From assembly GCA_021234155.1 (NCBI GenBank), contig JAJEKV010000031.1, positions 4,480,835-4,544,834 of the forward strand: a stretch of DNA of 64,000 nucleotides, given 5' to 3'. The translations under genes and the position numbers were made by a program. Positions within the stretch are counted from its first letter, which is position 1. Each line of letters starts with the position of its first letter. Below are positions 1 to 13,019 of this stretch, one piece after another. Origin of the DNA: Isoetes taiwanensis. Taxonomy: Eukaryota; Streptophyta; Lycopodiopsida; Isoetales; Isoetaceae. The notes beneath the pieces were generated by a model. It was not told the DNA's origin and made no database searches. It was given only the letters and a program-made list of their open reading frames with translations.

Positions 1-164
1 CTAAAGGATATCCATGTAAGCTCCTGAATAATAATATTGTTCTATATTCACGTTGATTAAAACAACATGTCCAAATAAATGTTGTTCTAAGAGGATAAAT
101 AAGATAAACATGTCAACGAGGAGATAAAGGACCAAGAAAAACGCTAGTAAAATGGTATGAGAAG

Positions 165-800
165 GCATCACTCACGTCGTGACATCGTCACCATTGGTGC
201 CCCATTATGACAATGTCGCACTAATGGTGATTGTCATTAGTGGTACTCATGGTACTAATGGTTGTCATTAATGCCTTCAATGACAGCACCAATGTACCAC
301 ATATATCCATTAGTGCCATTAAACATTAGCCATTAGTACCCCATCACCATTAGTGCGCGGTCATTAATGCCTTCTCAATGATAGACAATGATGCGCAATC
401 TAATGGTGCCCCGCTATATATCCATTAGTGCCTGGCTATTAGGCATCTAATAATGGTGCCTCGCCATTAATGACAAATAATATTAGTGCTCCTACATTAG
501 TGTCAGACACTAATGTCAGGCATTAATGTCACCATTAGTGCCTGACATTAATGTCAGGCACTAATGGTGACTGTCATTAATGGTACTAATAGTATTAATG
601 GTACTAATGGTGAATAGTAGCCCGGCCATTAATGCTCAATGACAGTGCACTAATGACAAAATATGTAATCCATTAGTGCCATTAGTACCATTAGTGCCAT
701 TAGTACCATTAATACCATTAGTGCCTGTCATTAGTGACAGGCACTAATGGTGCCTGTCATATATCCGTTAGTGCCCGTCATTTGAAAGGCACCATTACAA
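165..800. repeat. Palindromic CATTAGTG/CACTAATG minisatellite
   Basis: A dense mixture of short words such as CATTAGTGCC, GGCACTAATGG, TACTAATGG and CATTAATGACAGG occurs in both orientations. The two orientations alternate, so the block can fold into many hairpins. The same word set recurs at 25547-26155, 26398-26625 and 29320-29405. Word order differs between loci, as expected for a minisatellite turning over independently. Confidence 0.8.
528..571. repeat. 44-bp perfect palindrome inside the minisatellite
   Basis: Positions 528-571 read the same on both strands, centred on ATTAAT, with arms made of GTCACCATTAGTGCCTGACA and its complement. The identical palindrome occurs at 25764-25807. It could extrude as a cruciform or be read as a hairpin RNA; neither is shown by the sequence alone. 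Confidence 0.8.
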
Positions 801-1345
801 TTTGTTGGATTATACAATAGTTTGCTTATTTTTGTTTAAAATTTTTATTCTTGATTTTTAATACTTATCACATGAAAAGTTCAATTTTAGAATTTTTGAC
901 ATGAAAATCAGAAAAATTTTATCGTCATTCCCCCGAAATATAATGAGTGCTCTGTACCTCTCAATCGATCACACATCAATGTCATATATGCCAAATGGAT
1001 AACCGGAAAGCAAAAAGGTCTGCGGGTGCTTTTACATTAAATGTGTTTCAAAGGCGATATTTATACGCCACCGTGAAAGTGTTCAAATCAGCGGCACTAT
1101 AGTTTCCAAAGTTTTAAAAATGCCCGTAATTGAGTTAGTTAATGTGTAAGAGAAGTGGCATGTTGGTTGGGCATTGAATTGATCGCATGCTGATAAGGTT
1201 GTTGCAAGACATCTTTGTCCCATGAACGCCTAAACGATAGAATAACATTGTTCTATATCCACGCTTGGACATTTAAAACAACATGTCCAAATAACATGTT
1301 GCTCTAACATGTGAACGCAGGACATAAAAGGACCAAGAAAACGGA

Positions 1346-4250
1346 TCCGCAACCGGGCAGTGGAAAAGCCCATCACCGCTATGCTACGTGCCTACTTAAA
1401 TGTCTCTTTAAATGCCAAATGGGCGGTGTGGGGCCTTAATGCCCGTGACACTTCGCAAACGCCATGGAGGGGAGAGTTGTGTTCTCACGCTAATATTGCT
1501 TGTTTCTTCAAAGATCCGCAAAACATCGAAGTTCGAGAATGGTAGTAGGCCTGTCATTGATTGCGGCTTACTTACAAGAAATCCCGCGCCCCAAATCAGA
1601 TTCTATAGTCTCGCCCTCGTTGTTGGCTCGTGAGCATGCGTATGATTTCAATCAAGGCAGCCCCGCCGTGCCCTTCTTCCTTCCATGACTGCTTTGTTCG
1701 TGTATCTGCTACGCCCAATGTCTAATTTCTTTGTAGTCCCCCTAGTCAGCCGTCCTTGTTTCATTACGCCATCTCTTTGTTTAGGAAAGACCAATGAGAA
1801 ATGTTGGTGTGGTGTGGCTTCAGAGATACGCTTTAAATTGTCCTTATTGTCCTTCCATAGACTTTGATACGCTTAAATTGGTCTTATTCTTCTTCTAATT
1901 GTTATTTTCCAAGTGTTATTTCTATATTGCTAAATATTCATGGTTGTGTTTATTATCCCGCTCGATGGAAGTGATTATCAATGTGGTTCATGTTGTTGTT
2001 GTTGTTTCGATCGCTTTTCCTACCATCGGTTTTCATGGCGCATCCGCCCCCCGGCTTTGATGGCACCAACCCTTCTTCTGAGAAGCAATGTCTCTAATGC
2101 AACCCTTCGAAAAATGCTTTCCATACTGGTGATATCAAGGCTAAAGCCGGTACCGCTGTCTCGAATAGTATCATGTGCGATATCATAGCACCGGGTTACT
2201 AGAGACTCCTATCAAAGTGGTAAGGCGTAAATCATTCACATCAAAAATTCTCTTTAATCAGAGGGAATCTTCAAAATCAAACAACATTCTAACTTGTAAG
2301 AGTGTGCAACTAGTTATATGACCGATGATAAGGATGAAGTCTATAAAAGAAGGCGATTTCTCATGTCTTTTCATTTTCTTATGCTGCTGTGCTTATGGAC
2401 CTACAATTGCATCTCCCAATGTGCGTAAGGGATAGTGCAACTTTAGATCGAACACAACTAAAAGCCAATCTTTCCACCCCCTAGATTCAATGTTACCTAA
2501 CTCATTCAAACTTTACAAGGTTTAATGATGTGATGTACATGGTAGCATTTCATCGTAATCTATCAACAATATTTATACCGAGCATTATTTGGTTGCTAGT
2601 ACTAACATAATATCCTCCTCATCAAATAATAATAGGGCTCATATGAGTTGCACACTGCAATGCCTTCAACTCAAGGCCACTAATCACAAACATTACTAGA
2701 TCCAAAACTATGCCCAAAGGCCGAGCAAAGATCTCATTCCCGATTCTTCATCTACCAACACCGTGAACTGATGAAGAAACACCCCTTGCATTTGGATAAA
2801 GAAATATTATGATCTTTCCTCGGGTAATTGGAAGGGTCTTCTTTAACTCGCATCAAGAACTTTATTTTGACTCCAACCAACTTCTCCGGGTCACTTCTGT
2901 CAGATTCCCCGACCGATTTATAACCGGGCCAGGGTCAAGGATCAAGATGGGGAAAGCTGGGGTTTTAATCACCGTATCGACCGTGAAGAAGTGCTCGCTG
3001 CTAAGTCTTGTGTTGAATTTTCTGTGAGGGGCAATGTGTAGGACTAAAGCGATCGCGTAAAAGGGTTTCTTGTAATAAATAAAGCCTTTCTACAACCCAT
3101 TATATTTCCATTCGGCTAATTACATTGTTAGCCAATATAGTGGACGATAAGATTCAAAATGTTAGTGCTCTCTTTACATAAATAGGAAGATGCTACATTA
3201 GTCATGCAGGATATGGACTACGGCAAGAGATGTTGGATGTCGGTACTCAAAATATGATCCTCGGGCACCAAAATATACATCCCGGCCAGTACGCTCAAAT
3301 GTTTTCTGTGGGTATCTTCCGAGTTTACATGTGAATGTTCATAGAAGGTTATTACATCCCGAAAGCTACAATGTGGCTATTTTTATCGTGATTGCCAGAG
3401 AAACAAGCAACAAATTTGTGTTGATGGTAGTTGGATCATTGAACTCGTGATGCAAATGTTGAGTTGAAACTGAAAGAAGAAGGGAAAGAGAACTTATTGT
3501 TCCAAACTTGAGGCCCATTCATTATTTTTCGATTAAATTCAAAACAAGCCATTCAATGATCTATGCTTTGAAGAGTTGAAGAAGCAGTCCTTTGGAGACT
3601 TTGATCACGAACCCCATTTTCTAGCTTAGAAGGAAAACACTGGTCTGAAGGGTGTAATTTTGCAGGATGCTATTCCCAAATTACTTCCGCGCAGCTACCA
3701 TGGATGAAAACAAATTTTAGGGTTGACTTGTAGATGCCATTTCTTACATTTCCTCTCTCCAAGTTTTCAAATTCATCTTTACCCACTAGGTTTGGTTGTA
3801 TAGCCGATCGTATATGGGCAATTGGAGGTTTTAAATGTATGTCCCTGAATGTAATTCAGAGGAGAAATATCATGACAGCATGAACTCACTTCTTGTATGT
3901 TAAGTACCAAACCAAAGCATGATTGAGGCAACGTTTGTAATTTACTAACAAGTGGTCGAGACTATTAAGATGAAATGAGATACATACAATACGACATTCC
4001 GATGATCAATATTCTGTTCAAATAAAACACGTTATATATCTTCTTATCCTGACATGATTTCAAATTTCATTGAACGTCCAAGTTTGCCTGAAGTTGGTAT
4101 ATTTATCTCGTGGTTTACCTAGCTGCATCGCATGTTGACTTTTCTTCACAGCTATTGTTTTGACATCTTCCATTTTAATGGTTTCATACATACCTTCTAT
4201 CTTACCAACATAGACAAAGATAGCCTTTGTTATCTATGACACAAATAAAG
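1346..4250. other. Unassigned decayed sequence
   Basis: I recognise no gene here. The GC content shifts locally, with GC-richer patches near 1360-1700, 2000-2200 and 2880-3000, as in old transposon debris. The longest notable frame is open between stops at 3199 and 3448 (+, 82 codons, no early ATG). It is rich in R, P and Y at the start and hydrophobic at the end, and matches nothing I know. Chance openness cannot be excluded. Confidence 0.4.
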
Positions 4251-4484
4251 ATAGCCTCCTAAGTAGCTCTATGAGCCCAAAACCAGAATGAAAAGTGAGG
4301 GGAGATGGAGATGTTGAGGTTCCCAAGGAAGCCACGTGAAATTGGGCTGATCTTTTGCATTATAAATGGTGCACCTAAATATACAAATTCCTTCAAGTAT
4401 TTGATGTTTCTTTTAGCCAATGTAACTCTAATTCTTGTCGAAGTCTTTGATATTACATCCCTATTTGATGATTTTACCGGCCAT

Positions 4485-4670
4485 AAATTATTTATAATAA
4501 TACCTTTACACCATAGCCCTAGCACATGGTTTCAAATGTTACCCTGTAGTTCCCTGGATATTACATCCCGTGATTTTGATGGGTTTTTACCCATTACGAT
4601 CATTTCACAACATCTTTACATCATGGTAGCCCTAGCACATGGTTCTCAAATATTACCCTTCAGGCCATGC
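4485..4670. repeat. 111-bp tandem duplication
   Basis: The phrase GCCCTAGCACATGGTT followed by CAAAT and TTACCC occurs near 4517 and again near 4628, preceded both times by a related CTTTACA/CAT stretch. It is a diverged direct duplication with a period of about 111 bp. Open frames crossing it on both strands (4305-4682 + and 4259-4525 -) resemble nothing I recognise. Confidence 0.55.
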
Positions 4671-4689
4671 AGATTTCTATAAAACTGAA

Positions 4690-7600
4690 TTTATTATTCG
4701 AATCGCAAGGATGACCTCCAATCCCCCTTTGCAAGAGGTTTTTTTTCTTTGTGGAGGGGAGAGGGAATACAATACATGATTGAGACACAGATCTATAAGA
4801 TTACCTTTGCTTTCTAAAGAGTAACAAGGAGATTTTATTAACCTATAGATATGATTGATATCACATTCTATAATCAATCATTAAACGTTCATTTGCACAA
4901 CATTTTACCTAAGAGAACATTTACCAGAGATTATGCTCACAGAAAGCCCTGCCAATGCCTGGGCGCTTCTTTTTCACAAATTTAGGCGGCTAAATTCTTC
5001 TAGTATAATATAATTTATCACATTTTGTAACCTAAAAATACATTAACAAGCATTTTCTAATTTTCTGCTATCGGAAAACTGACTTGTAACAGACGTGTGA
5101 AAAAATATAAATATGTCACGGTTATCGCCCGCATTGCACGGTGAGCAAATGAATTGCAGCCACATCGCTACAAAACCAAATTGTAGGCTTGTTATCGGCC
5201 TATTGTCAATCGCCATTCTTAGTTCATTGTGAATTCAGTGTCAAATTGTGTATAATATAAATTCAAAAAGAAAAGAAAGGGATGAGAGCCTGCAAGCTCT
5301 CGTGCGCTGTTAATACTCAATTGCAAACAGAATTGCTTAATTATCACCAATACTACCATCATTTGACATTTGAGTTAGTGACATTTAAAGTGTTCAAGTA
5401 CAAGGTAAAACAACAAGAGAAAAGAAAGAAAAACATGTTTCAAAAATTAATGAGATATAAAGTTTAAAAGCATACAAAAGGTGCATGATTCCAAAGCTTA
5501 GGGACAACTGGTTAAATATAACCATCGCTCCTATTGTCATGCATGCCGATTGATCTCGCGACATCACTCTTTGGATCCCTTTAATATTTAACAAATCTAC
5601 AAAACATTTCCGAAAGAAACTGGTATATGCAAAATAAATAGCAAATGCCGCGGAGCTAACCCGCGAACTTGTAAGTTCCTTCTACATTCGAGATGCCATG
5701 CATTCAAAGGGACTACTGGCGATACTCTGTAAAGTTTATCCTGTATATAAAACAAACAATAAAAGCTACATTTGTTACTTACCACTGATACTTGATTTGA
5801 AATGTATACATTCATTATGATAAAATCAAAGAAATGTCATTATGATCTATCATGCTAAGTATTCAAGCTTTGCAAACATTAGATGGCCAAAGCAATGTGA
5901 GAAGCTTAATCGACCATAAATGATGACTTTCTTGCAAAAGAACGGAGAAGAAGCCACTTTAGAAGAACCTAACAAAAGATCGCTTGTTAAGCAATTCAAA
6001 TATAACAAGGATATCATTAGTCCATAACAACTTCAAATCATAAATATTGTGTCTTTGATATTTTTTTTAAGAATATAGAATATATTAAACCACTAGAATG
6101 TGACTGGCCAAATGATAAGTGTGGTGCTAAGAAACAGCGCCCATCATATGATCTTGGCCAATCAGAGGAATGTCGGCTCCGCCTCTCTCATGCCTTTAAT
6201 CAGGCTGCATAAGCTCGAGACTTGGTAAGCCCGCCACAACTTGGCGCCTCAAGATCTAAACTAACCGGTAAGGGCTAAGACCGTGATTCCTCGAAGACCT
6301 TCGCCTCCTCGGCCTTTTCCAATCAACTACGGGCTTCGCTCGTGATAAATGGAACGCCAAGCATATCAATTAACCGCCAGGGAAAGATTCCCATGAGAAG
6401 CTTTTGATCGCATAAAGAAGACCCAAAGAGGCCTTACCAGACCAAGCTGCCTCTACTGCGGCATAGGACAAAGTAAAGGCTCAATGGTCTTCTACGCCTC
6501 TACATAGGTATGTTTCCGCTTACTCCTCAGGCTTTGAACCTCGTGGTACTTGACATTCACTCCCGAGGCTACTGCAAGATCCGCTTGGTAGAAGGGTAAT
6601 GGATTTTAGGAGGAGGCAATGTATTCTCCAATTTCACCTACACATGACCACTTACTCCCTGAAGCTTATGACCACTTCTATCCGGGCGCTTTAATGTGTC
6701 CCGCTTAGAAGCCCATGTTTCATGCTACAAACCGAGATGCATCGTTCCACTATGCTAATTCCAAAACGCCGCATTGGACTTGAGAAGCCAATCGCGAATG
6801 GAATAGCATTCGCACTCCGCCAAGTCCTAATGTCCCAAATACCGGCTGGCCAAATCGATCCCTAAAAACTCCCACGCAAGGCCAGATGACTCTCCTCCTA
6901 ATACCACTTTATTACGTTACCCCCGCAGCGAATCCATCGGGCTACCGAAATTCTCGGGTGTAGGAAGAGGCCAAGGAGATGCAATCCAAGGGCACCTAAA
7001 GAAAGGGTAATGAGCTACCATACACCGCTTAACCTTGACCACCTTCCAGCCTTTGAGGAGACCTTTAAGAAAAAGCATGGGCATGAGGGAATGGCCAGAA
7101 ATCCTCAAACAGAGCTCCACTCGCGAATCGAAATGGAATTGTCGGGCTTCCTAAACACAATAGAGTGGCTGTGAAGCGATCAGGCCATCAGAGCTAACCT
7201 GGGATTGTTGTTCTCAAGAATAACCGCCAGATGAATTTGATTAATTTAACCTTCAGATGCAAGGACACATCAAGCATAACACCGGCTCCCCGCCTTCGAC
7301 GCAGACACACTTCCACCATGACCTTCATCAGAAAGCCCTCCTCATTTCCTCCCCAAAACAAAATTGCTTAATGGTGTCATCCAACTCCTTAACCACACTT
7401 TCAAGCGCTAAGTATGCGATCATGCTCCCCGAAGTATTTGTGACCATATCACTGCATTAGGTATACCGTTGATTATCTATAATAACAACAGTCAGTTTGA
7501 TTGATGATGTCCAAGAAGCACTATGAAAGATCCAAATAGCAACATGCGTAAGAGGAGGCGACTCTTGTTACAATAACCTACTAAGAGATCTAAAACTTAC

Positions 7601-8740
7601 TTGAATTTCATCTTATCGCTTAAAAATACTTTTGCAATTTCTATTTCAAGATAGTAATTTGCCCCTCTAATAGTGTATGGTTATGCCTATTTAATAATAA
7701 CAAAACAATAAATACCGCTAAGGGCATTGACCTACCCAAGTCGGGCCATGTCCAATACATATGTTTAAAATTAGTTCCTTAATTTCTCACAGAGAACCTT
7801 ATCCACAATAAAAATCTTGAAACAAAAGTTTAGGCAATTGGCTTGAAAGAATTGCATATCAGAAACAAAAAAAATGCAAATAAAAAAAATGCAAAGCATC
7901 ATATACTGCGGCTCTTTCCACACACGGATTTAATCAGAACCATAATATGCAATTTAACAATATGCATGGCTACAGTCCTTTCCTTCTGGTAAGCTATGCG
8001 TTGCTGTTGTATTCAAAGCAGGGCTTTTTATATCTATTGCCTGTCTTTATTTTCCTTGCTTTGATTCTTATAATGTAATTCTTGCAACATAAAAAGCAAA
8101 CCAACAATGGACAGTTGCAGGTTGGAGTTGGTTATGCTTAAAGAGGCTATAAAGGTTGCAATTTCATTGTAAAACTACATTTAATTGTAAAGCTAGCGAC
8201 AAAACGTTTTCAGCTTGTACCCATCCTATATTATAAAATCGTGGCATCTGTCTGTCCCTCCCCCCTATCGACGGCTAAGATTGTCCTAATGTCCCTGCAA
8301 GCCGTCCGACGGCCCAGATTTGTCCGTCCAAACGAAAAGGCGTCAAAAGTTGTGACGTGGAGAATAAGCCAAATATTGCTGCAAAATGTTGTTTCGGTTC
8401 ATTGCATTAGGTGCGTTCGTGGAAACTTGGAGGAGGTGCATTCATGCAAACTTTGAGGATTTTGATGATATATGATTTTTTTTGCCGTGTCGATTCTGTT
8501 TCTTAAGATTTATTGGTTCGATTTGGTTTTGCAAATAGGTTACTAGCATACAGGCCTTCTACGGAAAGCCAATGGATGGACATGGAGCACAACAGATATC
8601 GACTGCGTTCAGTGGAACGTTTCTGTTAAATGAATTAGTACGGTATGATATGTTCTCCAAGCTATTTACATCACGACAGATTCCCGGGCCTTATCAAAAG
8701 ATGACTGCCGAGTATAGTTAATTTCAAGTAAAATTATGGC
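4690..8740. other. Mostly unassigned sequence with a GC-richer decayed block
   Basis: 4690-6080 and 7480-8740 are AT-rich with no gene I can support. 6100-7470 is GC-richer and stop-ridden, which suggests an old mobile element. Within it a short minus-strand frame (7423 down to 7328) encodes an acidic helical segment with ELDDTIKQ and FGEEMRRAF that looks protein-like, but I cannot name a family. A T8 run occurs near 6061. Confidence 0.3.
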
Positions 8741-8889
8741 TGCTGTTTAATCATCATGGCAAATACAGTTTGAGGATACTGATCGTAGAGTACGCTAGAC
8801 TATATAATGACTTAGTATGATCAGCAACAAAGCCTGGCTTCTTTTCAATACGTTCTAGAAAATTTCTGGATGGTATAGTTGTGGTAACT

Positions 8890-11300
8890 TGGCGGGCAAT
8901 GATTCCAGGATATCTAAAGCCTGTATTGTTTTCAGTAAGTTGTAGAAAATTGAGGATTGTACATGGCATGGAGCTTTGTGTATTCATAAAGGCTGTAAAG
9001 CAGTGGACATCCATTCATGAGTAGACGATCTGCAAATGTTTTGCAAGATGCTGCTTGAAATTTATCTGAATATACAGACAGGCATGTTTAAAATCTCTCA
9101 ATATCCATGAGATCTTACACTAACATGATAGGTAAGAGGAATGACGAATGTTTTCAAATGAATCTGTAAATCATAACAAAAATCCAAATCCTAATTTTTC
9201 AGTCTTTGCAATCAGTCATTCCTTATATTTTGGAAGGTTTCTATGCTAGAAAACTGTTTTATTTCAGCAAGACTTTGATAGCATTACCAGTTTCGCAATC
9301 AATGGACATGACTTAGATATTTACAGGTACAAGATTTATTTGAGATGCATTTGATGGTGAATTTACGTCGTTATCCTATTCTCAATTAGGGAGTTCAATA
9401 CATGATTTTTATCCCATAAACCTTTGAATGTTAGTTCAACACTTGAGCATGTCACAAACATGAAAGCAAGTTGCGTCTAGAGTGGTTCAAATGGACAATA
9501 CTTGGTAAGTAGGAAAATTATTAAGATTTCACTCACCTTTGTTGAATGGGATTCTAGTTCGCCCATTACCTTCACTTGAGCTGCATTAGTAGATGGCGTC
9601 CTATTTTAATGTTTTCAATCCATTGTCACAACAGTAAATTTGAGCATGCTAGAGTCTAAGATAGTGACTATAAAACAGGTATACTTTCAATGGATCTATT
9701 TCCAACAGAATCCTTAGTCTAAAATGAAGAATACGTCCACATAGATAGCATAATATGAAATATACTGTTCTAGACCAGCTGATTTGTGTCCTGAAAGCGG
9801 AATACAGACAAGAACTAAGGAGCCAGGGAGGTTTGTAGCCTATTCCATCATTACAATATTCAATATCTTTCCTCCACCCTTAGCGTTTCATGTAATAGAC
9901 ATAACCTCGAAAAAATTACATGAATCTCTTCCATCATGTGCCTCGGCTCTTTAATTTTAGTAAATTGTGGAAATTGAGGATTGTACATGGCATGAAGCTT
10001 TGTGTATTTATAAAGCCTGTAAAACAGTGGACTATTGATGAGTAGATGATCTGCAAATGTTTGCAAGATGCTGCTTGAAATTTATCTGAATATACAGATA
10101 TGCATGTTTAAAATCTCTCAATATCCATGAGATCTTACGCTAACAGGATAGGTAATATGAATGACGATTCCCAGTAGTGACATTTGTTAGATCATAACCA
10201 GAATCCGAATGCTAATTTTTCAGTCTTTGCAATTAGTCATTCCTTATATCCTTAGGCTTTGAAAAGCTTCTATGCTAGGAAACTGTTTTGTTTCAGCAGG
10301 ACTTTAATAGCATTACCAGCTTCAAAATCAATAGTATGGAACATGACTGAGATATTTACACATTACCTCGATATCCTATTCTCAGTTAGGGAGTTCGATA
10401 CATCATTTTCATCCCACAAGCCTCTGAATGTTAGTTGAGCACTTGGGCATGTTACAAACATAAAAGCAAGTTGCCTCCAAAGGTGGTTCAAATGGATATT
10501 ACTTGCTATCTATGAAAATTATTAAGATTTCACTCGTCTTTGTTGTATGGAATTTTGGTTTGCCCATTATCTTCACTTGAGTTGCATTAGCAGACGACGT
10601 CCTATTTTAATGTTTTCAATCCATTGTCACAACAGTAAATTTGTGCATGCTAGAGCCTAAGATAGTGACTATAAAACATGTATACTTCCAATGGATCTAT
10701 TTTCAACAGAATTATACATCTGATAAGAAATAATTAAAAGAGATGTGATTACTGAAATGAAGAATCTGTGCACATAGATAGCATAGTATCAAATATATAG
10801 CTGTTCTAGATCAGCTGATTTGTGTCTTAGAATCGAAATACAGACAACAACTAAGGAGCCAGGGAGGTTTGCAGCCTATTGCATGATTACAATGTTCAAT
10901 ATCTTTCCCTCCAATTCTTAGCAGCCCATATAATAGACATAGCGTGGAAAAATTACATGAAAAATTACAAGAATGATGAGAATGGCTAAAAGTTGGAGGC
11001 CATCATTCCAGCATATGTTAAGGATGGCACTATAATGCTATAAAATAAAGGATGTTTCTGTCTTTTCATAAAGCATCTACCTGTCTGTGTGATGTGCACC
11101 AGCGGACATCTGTTCATGAGTAGATCATTCAACACAGTCATTTACATGTATGCGAAGTGCTGGACTTGGTAGAGACATGTCAAGTATGCTCCAGTATATT
11201 TGAAACCGTTAGATTAAGCAGGCCCACATAACTTGGTGTTTTTTAATGTTGATTGAGATGTATGCAAATTGTGGCAGGCAATATTTCCAGGATATGTAAA
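8890..11300. repeat. Tandem array of a ~1.03-kb unit (two full units plus a partial third)
   Basis: The stretch starting TGAGGATTGTACATGGCATG at 8951 recurs at about 9975. Homology continues to AAGGAGCCAGGGAGGTTTG at about 9817 and 10853, giving a period of 1024-1036 bp with many small indels. A third, shorter and more diverged copy starts near 10980 with a similar GG(C/A)ATCATTCCAG(G/C)ATAT phrase and fades by about 11300. Open frames in it are broken on both strands. The unit shows no transposon ends or coding motif I recognise. Confidence 0.75.
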
Positions 11301-11899
11301 ACATCGCACATTTTCCAGGTCTATGTTCTTTTTTATTTGTGAGGTAGGGAGCAGTAATTCCAATGTAGCCAATAGTGGTCTGAGTGCGAACCTGATGCAT
11401 AAAAATGGTAACGTATCATATGCTCTTTATTTCGTTTGTATTTATTTCTTTTCGTATATTTTTTTATGCATGTCATGCAGGTAAATAATGAACACCCATT
11501 GGCTTGTCGCTGCACTATATTCTTTAAGGAAGAAGCAACAAATAATCTGCTATATAAAATGTCTTATATGTATTGTTTCCTAGGCAAAAAAGATAGCCAA
11601 TTCAGAATGTATTGTCTTGCATGTTGTGCGCAAACAACTAGAAATAAAACTCCTTCAGAGCGGTGCCTGCTGTTGGAAGGTTTTGAGTAAACTCATTTTA
11701 ATACTACAAAACCATTTAATTTAGATCCTACAAACATTTATTCTCTAAATTGATTTGCAACTTATATGAAATTTATCAAGTCCCAACCCGTGATCTATCA
11801 AGTCCCTGATCATGGACGGTTCCATTCAACAACTCAATATTGTACTCTTAAAATTAAATATATTAAGCCTCCTTCAATAAAAAACAAAGGATAGTAAGT

Positions 11900-12260
11900 G
11901 GCCAGATATGCAACTAGATATGTATTTGGTATTACCTTAAATAAAGTCTCTAAAATCGAATATCTCCCGGATCAATATTCAATCTCATTATCTGATCAAT
12001 TATATTTGGTATTAGCCTAAATACCAATTCGTTTTTCCATCTTTAAAAGAACCTATTACTAAAGATCCCCTCACCATATTGGACATGGGCGTACATTACC
12101 CCATCGCTGTCAACTCGGTTATTTCTTTTATGTGTTGCAAGCATCCAAGTCATCATATCAACTATTTTAAGTTCACCGGGCCTCCTCCCCTTGGATTTAT
12201 GCATTGTTTTTCCATCTTCTTAAAACAAACTATTGCTAAACATCCCTCACTGTACTGTAT
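11900..12260. repeat. Short diverged direct duplications
   Basis: ATTTGGTATTA(C/G)CCTAAATA-like text occurs near 11922 and 12005. TTTTTCCATCTT followed by AAA(G/A)CAA/AACCTATTACT-like text and CCCTCAC occurs near 12034 and 12209. These are two overlapping small duplications in otherwise unassigned AT-rich DNA. No gene is supported between 11300 and 13000. Confidence 0.45.
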
Positions 12261-12382
12261 GCCTGTAGACACTGCTTTGCTTCTTTTGTTCATTGTTGCC
12301 CTCATATTTTTGAAGGAACTTATTGCATGCTACTTTTGCCTTTGGTCCATGGTAACTATGATACTATTCCGGCATTCAAATG

Positions 12383-12481
12383 CCTAGAACTATCGTTAGT
12401 GGGCATCCTCTGGATAATGGCATGGACGTCGAATCCCTAGAACTATCGCTCGTGGGCATTCTATGGCTAATGACACGGACG
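12383..12481. repeat. 53-bp tandem duplication
   Basis: CCTAGAACTATCG is followed by GTGGGCAT, a CT(C/A)TGG(A/C)TAATG core and GGACG. It starts at 12383 and again at 12436. Two copies are present with about 80-85% identity by eye. Confidence 0.7.
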
Positions 12482-13019
12482 ATTATATACATATTAACAT
12501 TGCACATTTTGTATTCCAAGCAAGTGACATTGCACGCAGTCAACATTACAATGGAATGCAAGTATTTACAATGGAATATATCGAGATTACAATAATAATT
12601 GAGATCATGTAGTTATCATGCTAGGTGCATCATGTAACACAACTTTTAAGTTGAGGTAAGAGTTTGTACATTTGAATTTGACTTTTTTACATTTTGTACT
12701 TCCATTTTCAATTTTGATGAACTTCTTACAAGCAACTTTATCTTGGATAGTATGCAACAACAACATGTAGGTTGTGGCACCTTAGATATTCCAAGTGACA
12801 CTATATGTTGGATATGCAAAATAGTAAATATACAAGCTATGCAAGCTAATGAATTTAAACGGCCTTAGTTAGAACGACAATGGGATGCACGCATAATTTA
12901 TTAAGTTCCATTTAGAATTCCAAGATTGTTGTTATCTATGGTTTGATTAATATTTGACAATTGCAAAATGGTTCTAATATGCAGACGAATGAAAGCAGAT
13001 TAGCAAAATAAAAAATGCC

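Larger units (their letters stand above)
1..1345 (-). repeat. 1.2-kb composite repeat unit, left locus (minus orientation)
   Basis: This is the reverse complement of the block at 25055-26400. In minus order it holds a module of about 300 bp with a TATA-like stretch, an AT-rich spacer, a CATTAGTG/CACTAATG minisatellite and a spacer containing an AAGGACCAAGAAAAACG motif. A second unit then begins at the left window edge. The conserved start recurs near positions 60 and 1270, so the period is about 1.2 kb, the same as at the right locus. It could be a truncated tandem satellite or a dispersed element with internal repeats. No protein-coding content is visible. Confidence 0.75.

Noticed and set aside
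165-800. CRISPR-like array
   Set aside because: Repeat words are short, unevenly spaced, in both orientations and without unique spacers; the context is a plant nuclear minisatellite.
11080-11270. Pentatricopeptide-like words (MYAKC) on the plus strand
   Set aside because: Only one short match, broken by stops, inside the partial third unit of the 1.03-kb repeat; the other units do not support it.
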